Shown here piece by piece: positions 1 through 6,839 of a stretch of 64,000 nucleotides of DNA. Made by a program: the position numbers and the translations under genes. The stretch spans positions 372,001-436,000 of the forward strand of contig JADHVO010000004.1 of assembly GCA_016783965.1 (NCBI GenBank), given 5' to 3'. Origin of the DNA: Alphaproteobacteria bacterium. GTDB taxonomy: Bacteria > Pseudomonadota > Alphaproteobacteria > Micropepsales > Micropepsaceae. The notes beneath the pieces are model-generated. The model saw nothing but the letters and a program-made list of their open reading frames with translations. It had not been told where the DNA came from and ran no database searches. Position 1 is the stretch's first letter; each line of letters starts with the position of its first letter.

Positions 1-75
1 TTACACCACAACCCGCCATCGTGCAGTGTGCATCGATCCGCGGTCGCTTCGCGCCGGGGATGATCGCGCGCGCGA

Positions 76-1479
76 TCACATTTGCATGGTCCAGCCTTCG
101 ACGCCCATCGCCGCCTGACGGACGGCTTCGCTGAGCGTGGGGTGCGGGTGGCTGGTGCGGGCGATGTCTTCGCTGGAGGCGCCGAACTCGATGGCGAGGG
201 CGGCTTCCGCGATCATCTCGCCGGCACTGGCGCTCATAATGTGGACCCCAAGCACGCGGTCGGTCTTCGCGTCGGCGATCACCTTGGTGAAGCCGTCGGT
301 CGCGGCGATAGTCTTGGCGCGGGCATTGGCGGTGAAGGGGAACTTGCCGACCTTGTAGGCCACGCCGACGGCTTTCAGCTCTTCCTCCGTCTTGCCGACG
401 CTGGCGACTTCGGGTGCGGTGTACACGACGGCGGGAATCGCGTCGTAGTTCACATGACCGGACTTGCCTGCGATGTTCTCGGCACAGGCCACGGCTTCGT
501 CTTCCGCCTTGTGCGCCAGCATCAAGCCTTCGCGGCAGTCACCGATGGCCCAGATGCCCGGCACGTTGGTCGCATAATGCATGTCGGTGATGACACGGTT
601 GCGCCGGTCGAGCTTCACGCCGATGTCGTCGAGGCCGAGATTGTCGGCGTAAGGACGGCGGCCGATGGAGACCAGCATGATGTCGGTCTCGATCGTCTGC
701 TGCGCTCCGCCGGCAGCTGGTTCTACCGTGACGGTGAGAGCACCGCCCGTCTTCTGCACACCGACGACCTTGGTCGAGAGCTGAAACTTCATGCCCTGCC
801 TTTGCAGGATACGCTGGAACTGCTTACCGATCTCACCATCGAGGCCGGGCGTGATGCGGTCGAGGAATTCGACCACCGTCACCTCGCTGCCGAGGCGCCG
901 CCACACCGAACCCAGTTCAAGGCCGATGTAACCGCCGCCGACGACCAGCAGGCGCTTGGGCACCTCCTTCAACTCGAGCGCACCGGTGGAGGAGACGATC
1001 TGCTGCTCGTCGATCGTGACGCCGGGCAGCGCGGCGACATCTGAGCCGGTGGCGATGATGATGTGCTTCGTCTCGATGTTGCGGACTGCGCCGTCCTTGC
1101 CTTTCACCGCGATCCTGCCGGGCGCGGTGATGCGTGCCTCGCCGACGATGGCTTCGCTCTTGGCCTTCTTGAGCAGGAATTCGACGCCCTTGGTGAGTTC
1201 GGCCACCACCTTGGTCTTATGCGCCATCATGGCGGCGAGATCGAGTTCGGGCGCGACCTTCACGCCGAGCCTGGGCAGATGGTTCTTCGCCTCGTCGAAC
1301 AGGTGCGACACATGGAGCAGCGCCTTGGAGGGGATGCAACCGATGTTCAGGCACGTGCCGCCGAAGGTGCCGCGCTTGTCGATGCAGGCGGTTTTGAGAC
1401 CAAGCTGACCGAGCCTTATCGCCGCGTTGTAGCCGCCGGGGCCGCCGCCGATGACCACGGCATCGAATGTGTCCGCCAT
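76..1479 (-). CDS. lpdA: Dihydrolipoyl dehydrogenase (E3)
   Basis: This cytoplasmic flavoenzyme reoxidises the lipoamide of 2-oxoacid dehydrogenase or glycine cleavage complexes and passes electrons to NAD+. The 467-residue length is usual for E3. An FAD-binding GGGPGG motif lies at residues 11-16, the redox-active disulfide at Cys43 and Cys48 (GGTCLNIGC), a second Rossmann motif (VVGGGYIG) near residue 180, and the C-terminal catalytic His446/Glu451 pair in HPHPTLSE. The stop codon lies inside an 18-bp CG palindrome (61-78). The 5' leader contains a 9-bp inverted repeat (1498-1506 with 1520-1528). No E1 or E2 gene is in view, so the complex it serves is not known from this window. Confidence 0.97.
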   Translation of the reverse strand: MADTFDAVVIGGGPGGYNAAIRLGQLGLKTACIDKRGTFGGTCLNIGCIPSKALLHVSHLFDEAKNHLPRLGVKVAPELDLAAMMAHKTKVVAELTKGVEFLLKKAKSEAIVGEARITAPGRIAVKGKDGAVRNIETKHIIIATGSDVAALPGVTIDEQQIVSSTGALELKEVPKRLLVVGGGYIGLELGSVWRRLGSEVTVVEFLDRITPGLDGEIGKQFQRILQRQGMKFQLSTKVVGVQKTGGALTVTVEPAAGGAQQTIETDIMLVSIGRRPYADNLGLDDIGVKLDRRNRVITDMHYATNVPGIWAIGDCREGLMLAHKAEDEAVACAENIAGKSGHVNYDAIPAVVYTAPEVASVGKTEEELKAVGVAYKVGKFPFTANARAKTIAATDGFTKVIADAKTDRVLGVHIMSASAGEMIAEAALAIEFGASSEDIARTSHPHPTLSEAVRQAAMGVEGWTMQM

Positions 1480-1556
1480 AAAGGAAGTTCCTGGAGCTCG
1501 TGCTGGAGCGGGTTATGCGCCAGCACGAAGTTCCAGTCCATCGCCGATCGGACATG

Positions 1557-1584
1557 AAAAGACCGGCCGTTCGGCCGGTCTTTT
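1557..1584 (-). terminator. Bidirectional Rho-independent terminator
   Basis: A perfect 12-bp stem (AAAAGACCGGCC / GGCCGGTCTTTT) closes on a GTTC loop and has T runs on both strands. It lies 22 bp past the stop of the small gene at 1607-1804 and separates it from lpdA, so lpdA probably has its own promoter between about 1480 and 1556. Confidence 0.9.
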
Positions 1585-1606
1585 CGTCTCAGATGATAGG
1601 GCCGGA

Positions 1607-1804
1607 TCAGTGCCTTGTGCCGGCGTTCTGGTCGGGCTGTTGCCGGTTCTGGTTCTGCTGGCTCCCCAAATCGCGCTTCTTGCCCGACTTGGCTTTCTGC
1701 CCTCCGTCCGGCTGGTTCTGATAGCCCTGGTTCTCAGCCTGCTGCGGCTGCTCCGGCTTGCGCTGACTCCGGTTTTCGTCCTGGCGATTCATCTGGTTGC
1801 CCAT
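1607..1804 (-). CDS. Small hydrophilic Gln/Asn/Lys-rich protein, unknown function
   Basis: This 65-residue protein is very rich in Q, N, K, R, D and E, with hardly any hydrophobic residues, so it should be soluble and largely disordered. I do not recognise a family; the composition resembles small stress-associated hydrophilic proteins, which is only an analogy. The ATG at 1804 is chosen because GGAGA stands 7 nt before it. A longer reading frame to 1897 lacks a good ribosome site. A strong terminator follows at 1557-1584. I found no EcfG-type promoter upstream, although the stress-response genes are close by. Confidence 0.6.
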   Translation of the reverse strand: MGNQMNRQDENRSQRKPEQPQQAENQGYQNQPDGGQKAKSGKKRDLGSQQNQNRQQPDQNAGTRH

Positions 1805-1920
1805 GCTGTTCTCCAAGGTGTTCAAAAAGGGCGCGATCAAGGCGCCCGATATGAGTGAGAACGTGGGCGGGAAGACGGCGTTTCGCTTGTTCCGCACGGA
1901 ACCGCATGCAACCCCTGAAA

Positions 1921-3672
1921 TCAGGCGGCTTCCGCGAGCGAGTCCTTGAAGTCCACTTCGATGCTGGTGCCCTTGCCAGGCACCGAATGCAGCATGGACT
2001 TGCCGCCGATCTGCTGGCCGAAGGTGCGGATGAGCCGGGTGCCGATGCCGCCCCTCGCCTGCTTCTCATCAAAACCGATGCCGTTGTCAGCGATGGTGAG
2101 CTTGAGCCTGTTATCGCCGTTGCGCACGAGGTCGATCTTCACCACGCCCTGGTACCCCGGCGGGAAAGCGTATTTGAAAATGTTGGTGAGGGCCTCCACC
2201 GCGAACAGCGCCACCGGCACGGCAACATCGCCCGATACTTCGGCGTCGACGAGATGCTCCTCGACGGTGAGCTTCATTTCGCCGCGCATGCCCTCGGTGA
2301 TCTGGGTCGTGAGTTCGTGCAGCAGGCGCTTGAGGTCGATGGTCGTCTGATCCTCGATCTCGTGCAGGATGCGATGCACCAGAGCCAGTGCATTGATGCG
2401 CACCTGTGCCTGCATCAGCGCTTCGCGCGCGGCAGGGTCCTTGAGCTGGCCGGCCTGGAGGCTGAGCAGGCTCATCACGATCTGCAAATTGTTCTTCACG
2501 CGGTGGTGGATCTCGCGGATGAGCAACGTCTTCTGCGCCAGGGCCTCGCGAAGCTTGCGGTCGCGGTCCTGGATGGATTCCGCCATCTCCGACATCCCGT
2601 CGCCCAGCGCACGGAATTCCGACGGCGCGTCCTCAAGCTGCGGGCGAATGGTGTAGTGGCCGCTGCGGTAGGCGGCCGAGATGCGCCGCAGATACGCGAT
2701 CCATTGCGTCACCTGCCGCTCGGTCGTGAACCATATCCCGGCCCAGGCGAGACCGATCATCAGGATCGGGAGCAGGAAATCGACGCCGACGTGCAGATAG
2801 GTCGACAGGAACAGGCGCGTCTCCGGCATCGCGTAAGCGACGTGAATCTCGCTGCCGCGAAGGTTGGAGGCGGCAATGGTCCAATCGCGCCCGCTGGCGT
2901 CCGTGCCGGCTCTCAGCGCCCGGTTGTCGCCGACGGTTGACTTGGCATGCATGAGCGTGGCGGCGACCGCCAGATTGTTCGATGCCAGCACATGACCGGC
3001 GTCGTCGTAGACGAAGACGACCGCGCCTTTCGGCAGATCCTGCGCCCGGACCATGAGGTCGAGCCAGCGAAGCTCCAGCGTGATCGAGATCACGCCGTCG
3101 AACGCGCCACGCGCGTCGCGGACCGGCAGCATGCCTGCGATGATCGGACGACGAAGCAGCGGGCTCGCGATCTGACCCGAGACAAAGAAGCGCCGCGCCG
3201 AACGAGCCATCGGAAGAAGCTTTGCGTCGCCCTTGAGGCCGCGCGCGCTCGGGAGCGCCGAGCAGGCAACGGTCCAGCCGCGGTCAATGCGCGCGATGTT
3301 GGCGAAATAGCGGACGCCGATCAGCGCGTCGCTCAGGATTTCGTCGCAGTGGCGCGTGGCGTCGCGCACATCGCGCATATTCGAAAGCGCGCGCGCCACC
3401 TGCTCCGCCGACAGAAGAAGGTTCTCCTGGTCTGCCGCCGCCGCTTCCGCCGAGCGGATCAGCCGGTCATGCACTTCACCGACATCGACGCGCGCGCGCT
3501 CCACGCCCTGGAGGATGCTCACGAGCGCGATGGGGACGAGGGCGATGGTCACCCAGAGGAGAAGCGACAGCCGCAGCGGCCAGCCGCTCTCACTCCTCTG
3601 GCTTGTCTCTCCGCTTGGCAGCGTGGGTGCCGCCCGGGGGCGCGAGGCTGTCCAGTTGCGCCATGATATCAC
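1921..3672 (-). CDS. Membrane sensor histidine kinase, HisKA_2/HWE type, probably feeding PhyR
   Basis: The protein has 583 residues. A transmembrane helix lies at about 33-55, a periplasmic sensor region (Cache-like in size) at about 56-292, a second helix at about 293-318, then a linker and coiled coil, an H-box with HHRVKNN (phosphoacceptor His390), and an HATPase domain with an EALTN N-box and a DNGIGF G-box. HisKA_2 kinases of this kind control PhyR in alphaproteobacteria, and adjacency to ecfG-nepR-phyR supports that role; the partnership is inferred. The start is a GTG with GGAG 9 nt upstream, inside ecfG (83-bp overlap), which suggests coupled translation. No in-frame ATG lies before the first helix. 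Confidence 0.88.
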   Translation of the reverse strand: MISWRNWTASRPRAAPTLPSGETSQRSESGWPLRLSLLLWVTIALVPIALVSILQGVERARVDVGEVHDRLIRSAEAAAADQENLLLSAEQVARALSNMRDVRDATRHCDEILSDALIGVRYFANIARIDRGWTVACSALPSARGLKGDAKLLPMARSARRFFVSGQIASPLLRRPIIAGMLPVRDARGAFDGVISITLELRWLDLMVRAQDLPKGAVVFVYDDAGHVLASNNLAVAATLMHAKSTVGDNRALRAGTDASGRDWTIAASNLRGSEIHVAYAMPETRLFLSTYLHVGVDFLLPILMIGLAWAGIWFTTERQVTQWIAYLRRISAAYRSGHYTIRPQLEDAPSEFRALGDGMSEMAESIQDRDRKLREALAQKTLLIREIHHRVKNNLQIVMSLLSLQAGQLKDPAAREALMQAQVRINALALVHRILHEIEDQTTIDLKRLLHELTTQITEGMRGEMKLTVEEHLVDAEVSGDVAVPVALFAVEALTNIFKYAFPPGYQGVVKIDLVRNGDNRLKLTIADNGIGFDEKQARGGIGTRLIRTFGQQIGGKSMLHSVPGKGTSIEVDFKDSLAEAA

Positions 3673-4249
3673 GGGCCGCCTCTCCTTCTGCGGGCCGTTC
3701 GGAGTTCGGCAAGGCCTCCTCGCCGTCGAGGATCGCGATCAGCGCCTTTCGCGCGCGCGCCACCCGGCTTTTCACCGTACCGACTGCACAATTGCAAATC
3801 TCCGCAGCGTCCTCATAAGAGAAACCGCCGGCCCCGACCAAAATCAATGCTTCGCGCTGTTCGTCCGTCAGGCAGCGCAGCGCGCGTGCCGTGTCGGACA
3901 GCTCCGCCGCCCAGCCCTGGTCCTGTCCGCCGCCCGGAATGCGCTCAGCGGCGTCCTGGTCCCACGGCGCCTGACGCCAGGCGCGCCGGCGGTCGGAATA
4001 GAACTGGTTGCGCAGAATAGTGAAGAGCCACGCCTTCAGGTTGGTGCCGGGCACAAAGGAATCGCGCGACTGCCATGCCTTGACGAGTGCCTCCTGCGCA
4101 AGGTCATCGGCGTTCTCCTGGTTGCCGGTGAGCGAGCGCGCGAACGCGCGGAGGAAGGGGACAAGACCCAGGAGCTCCGTCCTGAAGTCCTGCGGCTGGT
4201 GGTCCTGCGGGGGGTTGTTGTGCTGCATGTGCGCGTGAGGGGCGGTCAT
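3590..4249 (-). CDS. ecfG: General stress response ECF sigma factor EcfG
   Basis: This 219-residue sigma factor directs RNA polymerase to GGAAC/CGTT promoters when NepR is pulled away by phosphorylated PhyR. Region sigma2 is seen at about 28-95 (FLRAFARSLTG, DDLAQEALVKAW, LKAWLFTILRNQFY). Region sigma4 is at about 130-190 (LTDEQREALILV, YEDAAEICNCAVGTVKSRV). Its ATG overlaps the nepR stop by 4 bp (ATGA), the standard nepR-ecfG arrangement. Two perfect EcfG promoters precede nepR, so the operon should activate itself. Identity rests on both sequence and context. Confidence 0.95.
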   Translation of the reverse strand: MTAPHAHMQHNNPPQDHQPQDFRTELLGLVPFLRAFARSLTGNQENADDLAQEALVKAWQSRDSFVPGTNLKAWLFTILRNQFYSDRRRAWRQAPWDQDAAERIPGGGQDQGWAAELSDTARALRCLTDEQREALILVGAGGFSYEDAAEICNCAVGTVKSRVARARKALIAILDGEEALPNSERPAEGEAARDIMAQLDSLAPPGGTHAAKRRDKPEE

Positions 4250-4473
4250 GACGACTTCTTCGCCCCTTTCTCCCCACCCTGAGCGTCCATCTTGCGAAGC
4301 AGTTCCATGAACTCATCAGGGATCGGCTCCTGGGCCACGCCGTCAAACATCCGGCGAATCTCACGACCGATCACCCGCTGACGGGCTCGGATCGCCCGCG
4401 CCTTTTCCCGGTTTGGGTTCTGTTCGTTGGACACGTTCCAATTCCGCTGTTGCGGTGCGCCAGACAAAGCCAT
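4246..4473 (-). CDS. nepR: Anti-sigma factor NepR
   Basis: This 75-residue protein should bind EcfG in unstressed cells and PhyR-P under stress. The NepR core is plain at residues 28-66: RQRVIGREIRRMF, then a PIPDEFMELLRKMD helix, with charged unstructured ends (NREKARAIRAR before, GGEKGAKKSS after). It is first in the nepR-ecfG operon. A shorter product from a GTG 12 codons in is possible; the ATG at 4473 keeps the usual short basic N-terminus. It lies directly opposite the phyR promoter region. Confidence 0.95.
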   Translation of the reverse strand: MALSGAPQQRNWNVSNEQNPNREKARAIRARQRVIGREIRRMFDGVAQEPIPDEFMELLRKMDAQGGEKGAKKSS

Positions 4474-4515
4474 TCTCCGGTTAGGTCGGAATCAAAAGCA
4501 ATTCCAAGCCCTTAC

Positions 4516-4540
4516 AACGACTCTTGCTCCCACCTGTTCC
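4516..4540 (-). promoter_or_regulatory. EcfG-dependent promoter, proximal, for nepR-ecfG
   Basis: Read on the minus strand: GGAAC (4540-4536), a 16-nt spacer, then CGTT (4519-4516). This matches the published EcfG consensus GGAAC-N16/17-CGTT exactly. It ends about 43 bp before the nepR ATG. Confidence 0.75.
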
Positions 4541-4554
4541 CTTCACTCTTTCCG

Positions 4555-4579
4555 AACGTATCGTCGGGAGAATGGTTCC
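4555..4579 (-). promoter_or_regulatory. EcfG-dependent promoter, distal, for nepR-ecfG
   Basis: Read on the minus strand: GGAAC (4579-4575), 16 nt, CGTT (4558-4555), an exact consensus match. Its -35 box is one arm of a perfect 7-bp inverted repeat whose other arm is the -35 box of the phyR promoter. Confidence 0.75.
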
Positions 4580-4587
4580 CGAAAGCG

Positions 4588-4612
4588 GGAACTTTTCGGC
4601 AAGCGGGGGGTT
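4588..4612 (+). promoter_or_regulatory. EcfG-like promoter for phyR
   Basis: GGAAC (4588-4592), 16 nt, then GGTT (4609-4612), one mismatch from CGTT. It faces phyR (ATG at 4660) and is back to back with the distal nepR promoter. Confidence 0.65.
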
Positions 4613-4659
4613 TTGATCGTGTAGTCCCATCGATCCGTCGAAGGAGCTCTGTTTCTCAC

Positions 4660-5472
4660 ATGAGCATGTCTCAGACGCTTGCACCGCATTTGCCGTATTT
4701 GCGCCGCTATGCCCGTGCGCTGTGCGGCTCCCAGCAAAGCGGCGATACCTATGTGCGCGCCGCCCTGTCGGCCCTGTTGGCAGGCGACCAGACCCTGGCC
4801 GAGGGTGTCCCGCCGCGGGTCGGTCTTTACCGTGTCTTCCATGCCATCTGGTCCAGCGCTTCGGGCCGGATCGAGGAGGGCAACACCAACGTCGCCAATG
4901 GTCCGGGCGCGAAGCAGCCAACGACTCCGGAAGCACGCCTCAAGGCGCTCGACGCCAACAAGCGCGCGGCACTCCTGCTGACCGCTGTGGAAGCCTTCAG
5001 TCTTGAAGAGGCTGCCTTCATCCTTGACGAGACGGCGGAGGAAGTGGAGCGCGCGATCGTCAATGCGCAACAGACTATCGACCGCGACCTTGCAAGCCGC
5101 GTGCTGATCATCGAGGACGAGCCGATCATCGCACTCGATCTCGAGAATCTCGTCACCGAACTCGGCCACAAGGTGGTTGGAACGGCAGCAACCGCGGCGG
5201 ATGCGGTCAAGAAGGCGCACGCCGAGCGCCCCGGCCTTGTGCTTGCCGACATCAATCTCGGCGAAGGCGGTTCCGGCATCGATGCGGTGGCCGAAATCCT
5301 CAACAGCTTCGACATCCCGGTGATCTTCATAACCGCCTATCCTGAGAAACTCCTGACCGGAGAGCGGCCCGAGCCGACCTATCTGATCGCCAAACCGTTC
5401 CTGCCCGAGACGGTGCAAGCAACGGTGGGACAAGCACTTTTCTTCCATCCGAACGCGCGCAAGGCGGCATAA
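4660..5472 (+). CDS. phyR: Anti-anti-sigma response regulator PhyR
   Basis: This 270-residue protein joins a sigma-like domain (about 1-140; ECF sigma2/sigma4 fold without DNA contacts) to a receiver domain (about 146-262). In the receiver, the acidic pair is Glu152/Asp153, the phosphoacceptor is Asp197 (ADINLG), and the switch residues are Thr225 and Lys245 (AKPF). When phosphorylated it opens and sequesters NepR, freeing EcfG. The start is the ATG after AAGGAG (4641-4646); a second ATG two codons on is equally possible. An upstream extension to 4450 would run through the promoter region and is rejected. The gene diverges from nepR-ecfG. Confidence 0.95.
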   Translation: MSMSQTLAPHLPYLRRYARALCGSQQSGDTYVRAALSALLAGDQTLAEGVPPRVGLYRVFHAIWSSASGRIEEGNTNVANGPGAKQPTTPEARLKALDANKRAALLLTAVEAFSLEEAAFILDETAEEVERAIVNAQQTIDRDLASRVLIIEDEPIIALDLENLVTELGHKVVGTAATAADAVKKAHAERPGLVLADINLGEGGSGIDAVAEILNSFDIPVIFITAYPEKLLTGERPEPTYLIAKPFLPETVQATVGQALFFHPNARKAA

Positions 5473-5515
5473 TAGAAAGTTCCCTTGCGCGGGGAGTTCG
5501 GGCATGGTGGAGCTT

Positions 5516-5537
5516 CCCGGCGCGGTCTGGCGCCGGG
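5516..5537 (+). terminator. Hairpin between phyR and the DUF883 gene
   Basis: A perfect 8-bp stem (CCCGGCGC / GCGCCGGG) with a 6-nt loop is followed by ATTT. It stands just before the ribosome site of the DUF883 gene. It could end phyR transcripts or act as an attenuator; the T run is short. Confidence 0.4.
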
Positions 5538-5555
5538 ATTTGAGGAGACTTGGAC

Positions 5556-5903
5556 ATGGCAACGGCCCAGAACATCAACGCCCGCCTGGCAACGCTCAGG
5601 AGCGATCTGGAGACGTTGCAGAAAGACTTGCGGGCGCTGGCGGCCGACGCCAGCACCGTTGCCTCAGCCCAGGCCAAGGATGCGCTGAAGACGGCGCAGG
5701 ACGTGTCCGAGCGGGCCTATGAGCTGGCCGAGGAGGCCGCCGCGCAGGCGGGCAAGTCTGCGTTCGAGGCCGCGGAAGACGTCGAAGAATGGGCCAATGA
5801 GAACGCGGAGACGCTGCGCGCGACAGTGCGCGAGCAGCCGCTGACGTCGCTCGCGATTGCCGTCGGCGTGGGCGCGTTCCTGGCGCTCCTCCTCAAGCGA
5901 TAG
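5556..5903 (+). CDS. DUF883 / ElaB-YqjD-like ribosome- or membrane-anchored protein
   Basis: This 115-residue protein has a long amphipathic, Ala/Glu/Lys-rich helical region (about 8-85, likely coiled coil) and one C-terminal membrane helix ending in LLLKR. That is the layout of the DUF883 family, whose E. coli members YqjD and ElaB sit in the inner membrane and bind stationary-phase ribosomes. The ATG at 5556 follows GGAG by 8 nt. A YqjE-like gene starts 10 bp downstream, as in the enterobacterial yqjD-yqjE pair. A stress role fits the neighbourhood but is inferred. Confidence 0.75.
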   Translation: MATAQNINARLATLRSDLETLQKDLRALAADASTVASAQAKDALKTAQDVSERAYELAEEAAAQAGKSAFEAAEDVEEWANENAETLRATVREQPLTSLAIAVGVGAFLALLLKR

Positions 5904-5912
5904 GGCATTTCC

Positions 5913-6272
5913 GTGGGCCAGAAGATCGGGGCCGGGGCGGTTCTCGCCATTATCGGCCTCCTGCTGCTCATTCTGGGCGTCGGCTATCTCGGCATGGCGG
6001 TCGTAACCGCGCTGACGCCAGCGCTGGGCGCTGCGGGCGCCTACGCAGTGACGGGCGGCATCTTCGTCGGCCCGGCGTTCTTCTGGGCCATTCTCACGCT
6101 GCTTTTGACCCGCAAGCCACCGCCCCAGAAGGCTGAGCTGGGCAGCGCTGAGCGCGGCCTGTGGACGGTGCTGTTCGCGGCGATCGCCAAGGAGACGCCG
6201 TGGATCGCCATAGCCGGCGCAGGCCTTGTGGCAGCGGCCGAGATCTTCCTCGCCACACGTAAGAAGAAGTAG
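5913..6272 (+). CDS. YqjE-like (phage-holin superfamily) membrane protein
   Basis: This 119-residue protein has two hydrophobic helices at about 8-32 and 44-66, a polar hinge with KPPPQK, and a third helix at about 92-112 before a basic tail (TRKKK). The first half resembles the YqjE/DUF1469 holin-like family commonly found after DUF883 genes. The start is a GTG, 10 bp after the DUF883 stop, so the two are probably one operon. No enzymatic motif is visible. The family assignment rests on layout and neighbour rather than a strong signature. Confidence 0.6.
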   Translation: MGQKIGAGAVLAIIGLLLLILGVGYLGMAVVTALTPALGAAGAYAVTGGIFVGPAFFWAILTLLLTRKPPPQKAELGSAERGLWTVLFAAIAKETPWIAIAGAGLVAAAEIFLATRKKK

Positions 6273-6274
6273 GC

Positions 6275-6300
6275 GGAACGCGCCATCCCTGAGGGGCGTT
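6275..6300 (+). promoter_or_regulatory. EcfG-dependent promoter for the DUF1328 gene
   Basis: GGAAC (6275-6279), 17 nt, CGTT (6297-6300) is an exact match to the EcfG consensus. It starts just after the stop codon of the preceding gene and points at the DUF1328 ATG 30 bp downstream. Confidence 0.72.
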
Positions 6301-6329
6301 CTTTCCCTGCGTGGGGAAGGATGTTCGCC

Positions 6330-6503
6330 ATGTTGGGCTATGCACTTCTATTTGCGATCCTCGCGCTGGTCGCCGGCTATATGGGCTTCTTCGCGCTCGC
6401 TGGGCTGTCGGCCACGATCGCCAAGATTCTGCTGATCGTGTTCGTGATCCTGCTCATTGTGAGCGCGTTCTCCGGCGCGTTGCGCGGCCGGCCGCCGTTC
6501 TAG
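6330..6503 (+). CDS. DUF1328 small membrane protein
   Basis: This 57-residue protein consists of two membrane helices (about 2-22 and 28-48) with the DUF1328 pattern (LVAGYMGFFALAG, then AKILLIVFVILLIVS). Proteins of this family are tiny inner-membrane proteins of unknown function. The ATG at 6330 is preferred over 6321 because GGGGAAGG lies at a proper 9-nt distance. The EcfG promoter at 6275-6300 marks it as a probable general-stress gene. Confidence 0.85.
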   Translation: MLGYALLFAILALVAGYMGFFALAGLSATIAKILLIVFVILLIVSAFSGALRGRPPF

Positions 6504-6507
6504 CGCC

Positions 6508-6681
6508 ATGCTGATCGTGCCCCCCGCCCTGCGCGAGCATCCAGTCGAGAGCCTTCTCGCGGCAGCCCTGCTTCTGACCCTGCTGGTTGGCGCATCCAAC
6601 ATCGCACCGAATCCCGAGCTAAAACATAAGCTTAACGCGTGCAGAACCGTGCCCTGCGCATCCGTAAAAGCACGCAGCTAA
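6508..6681 (+). CDS. Possible 57-residue membrane protein
   Basis: An open frame begins 5 bp after the DUF1328 stop. It has a polar start (LIVPPALREHP), one hydrophobic stretch (about residues 15-30, LLAAALLLTLLVGA) and a basic Cys-containing tail. No Shine-Dalgarno is seen, so translation would depend on coupling. I do not recognise it. The rest of the gap to 6839 holds only the terminator at 6818-6835 and a weak GGAAC-N16-GGTT match with no gene behind it. Confidence 0.35.
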   Translation: MLIVPPALREHPVESLLAAALLLTLLVGASNIAPNPELKHKLNACRTVPCASVKARS

Positions 6682-6817
6682 AAAAGTTTGCCGCCTTCGG
6701 AACCGATTTTGGACCGGATGGTTATTACCGCCGAGCGGACGTCCGATCCGGAACGCCCCAGCCCCTTCGACAGCCCGCATTGGGTGTCCGCTCGACTTTT
6801 TCCGGCGAGATCGCGAA

Positions 6818-6835
6818 AAAAGCGGCCTCGCTTTT
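6818..6835 (-). terminator. Bidirectional terminator after the glycosyltransferase pair
   Basis: A 7-bp stem AAAAGCG / CGCTTTT closes on a 4-nt loop. On the minus strand it is followed by further Ts, five bases past the stop of the ArnT-like gene. Confidence 0.75.
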
Positions 6836-6839
6836 CCTT

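Noticed and set aside
61..78. 18-bp palindrome TGATCGCGC/GCGCGATCA over the lpdA stop
   Set aside because: It has no T run and is mostly alternating CG; alone it does not support a terminator or operator.
82..1044. Long plus-strand frame opposite lpdA
   Set aside because: It is a shadow of lpdA in GC-rich DNA: low-complexity His/Gly/Arg-rich product, no ribosome site, no recognisable domain.
6699..6723. GGAAC-N16-GGTT on the plus strand
   Set aside because: The -10 element has a mismatch and no plus-strand gene lies before the terminator at 6818.
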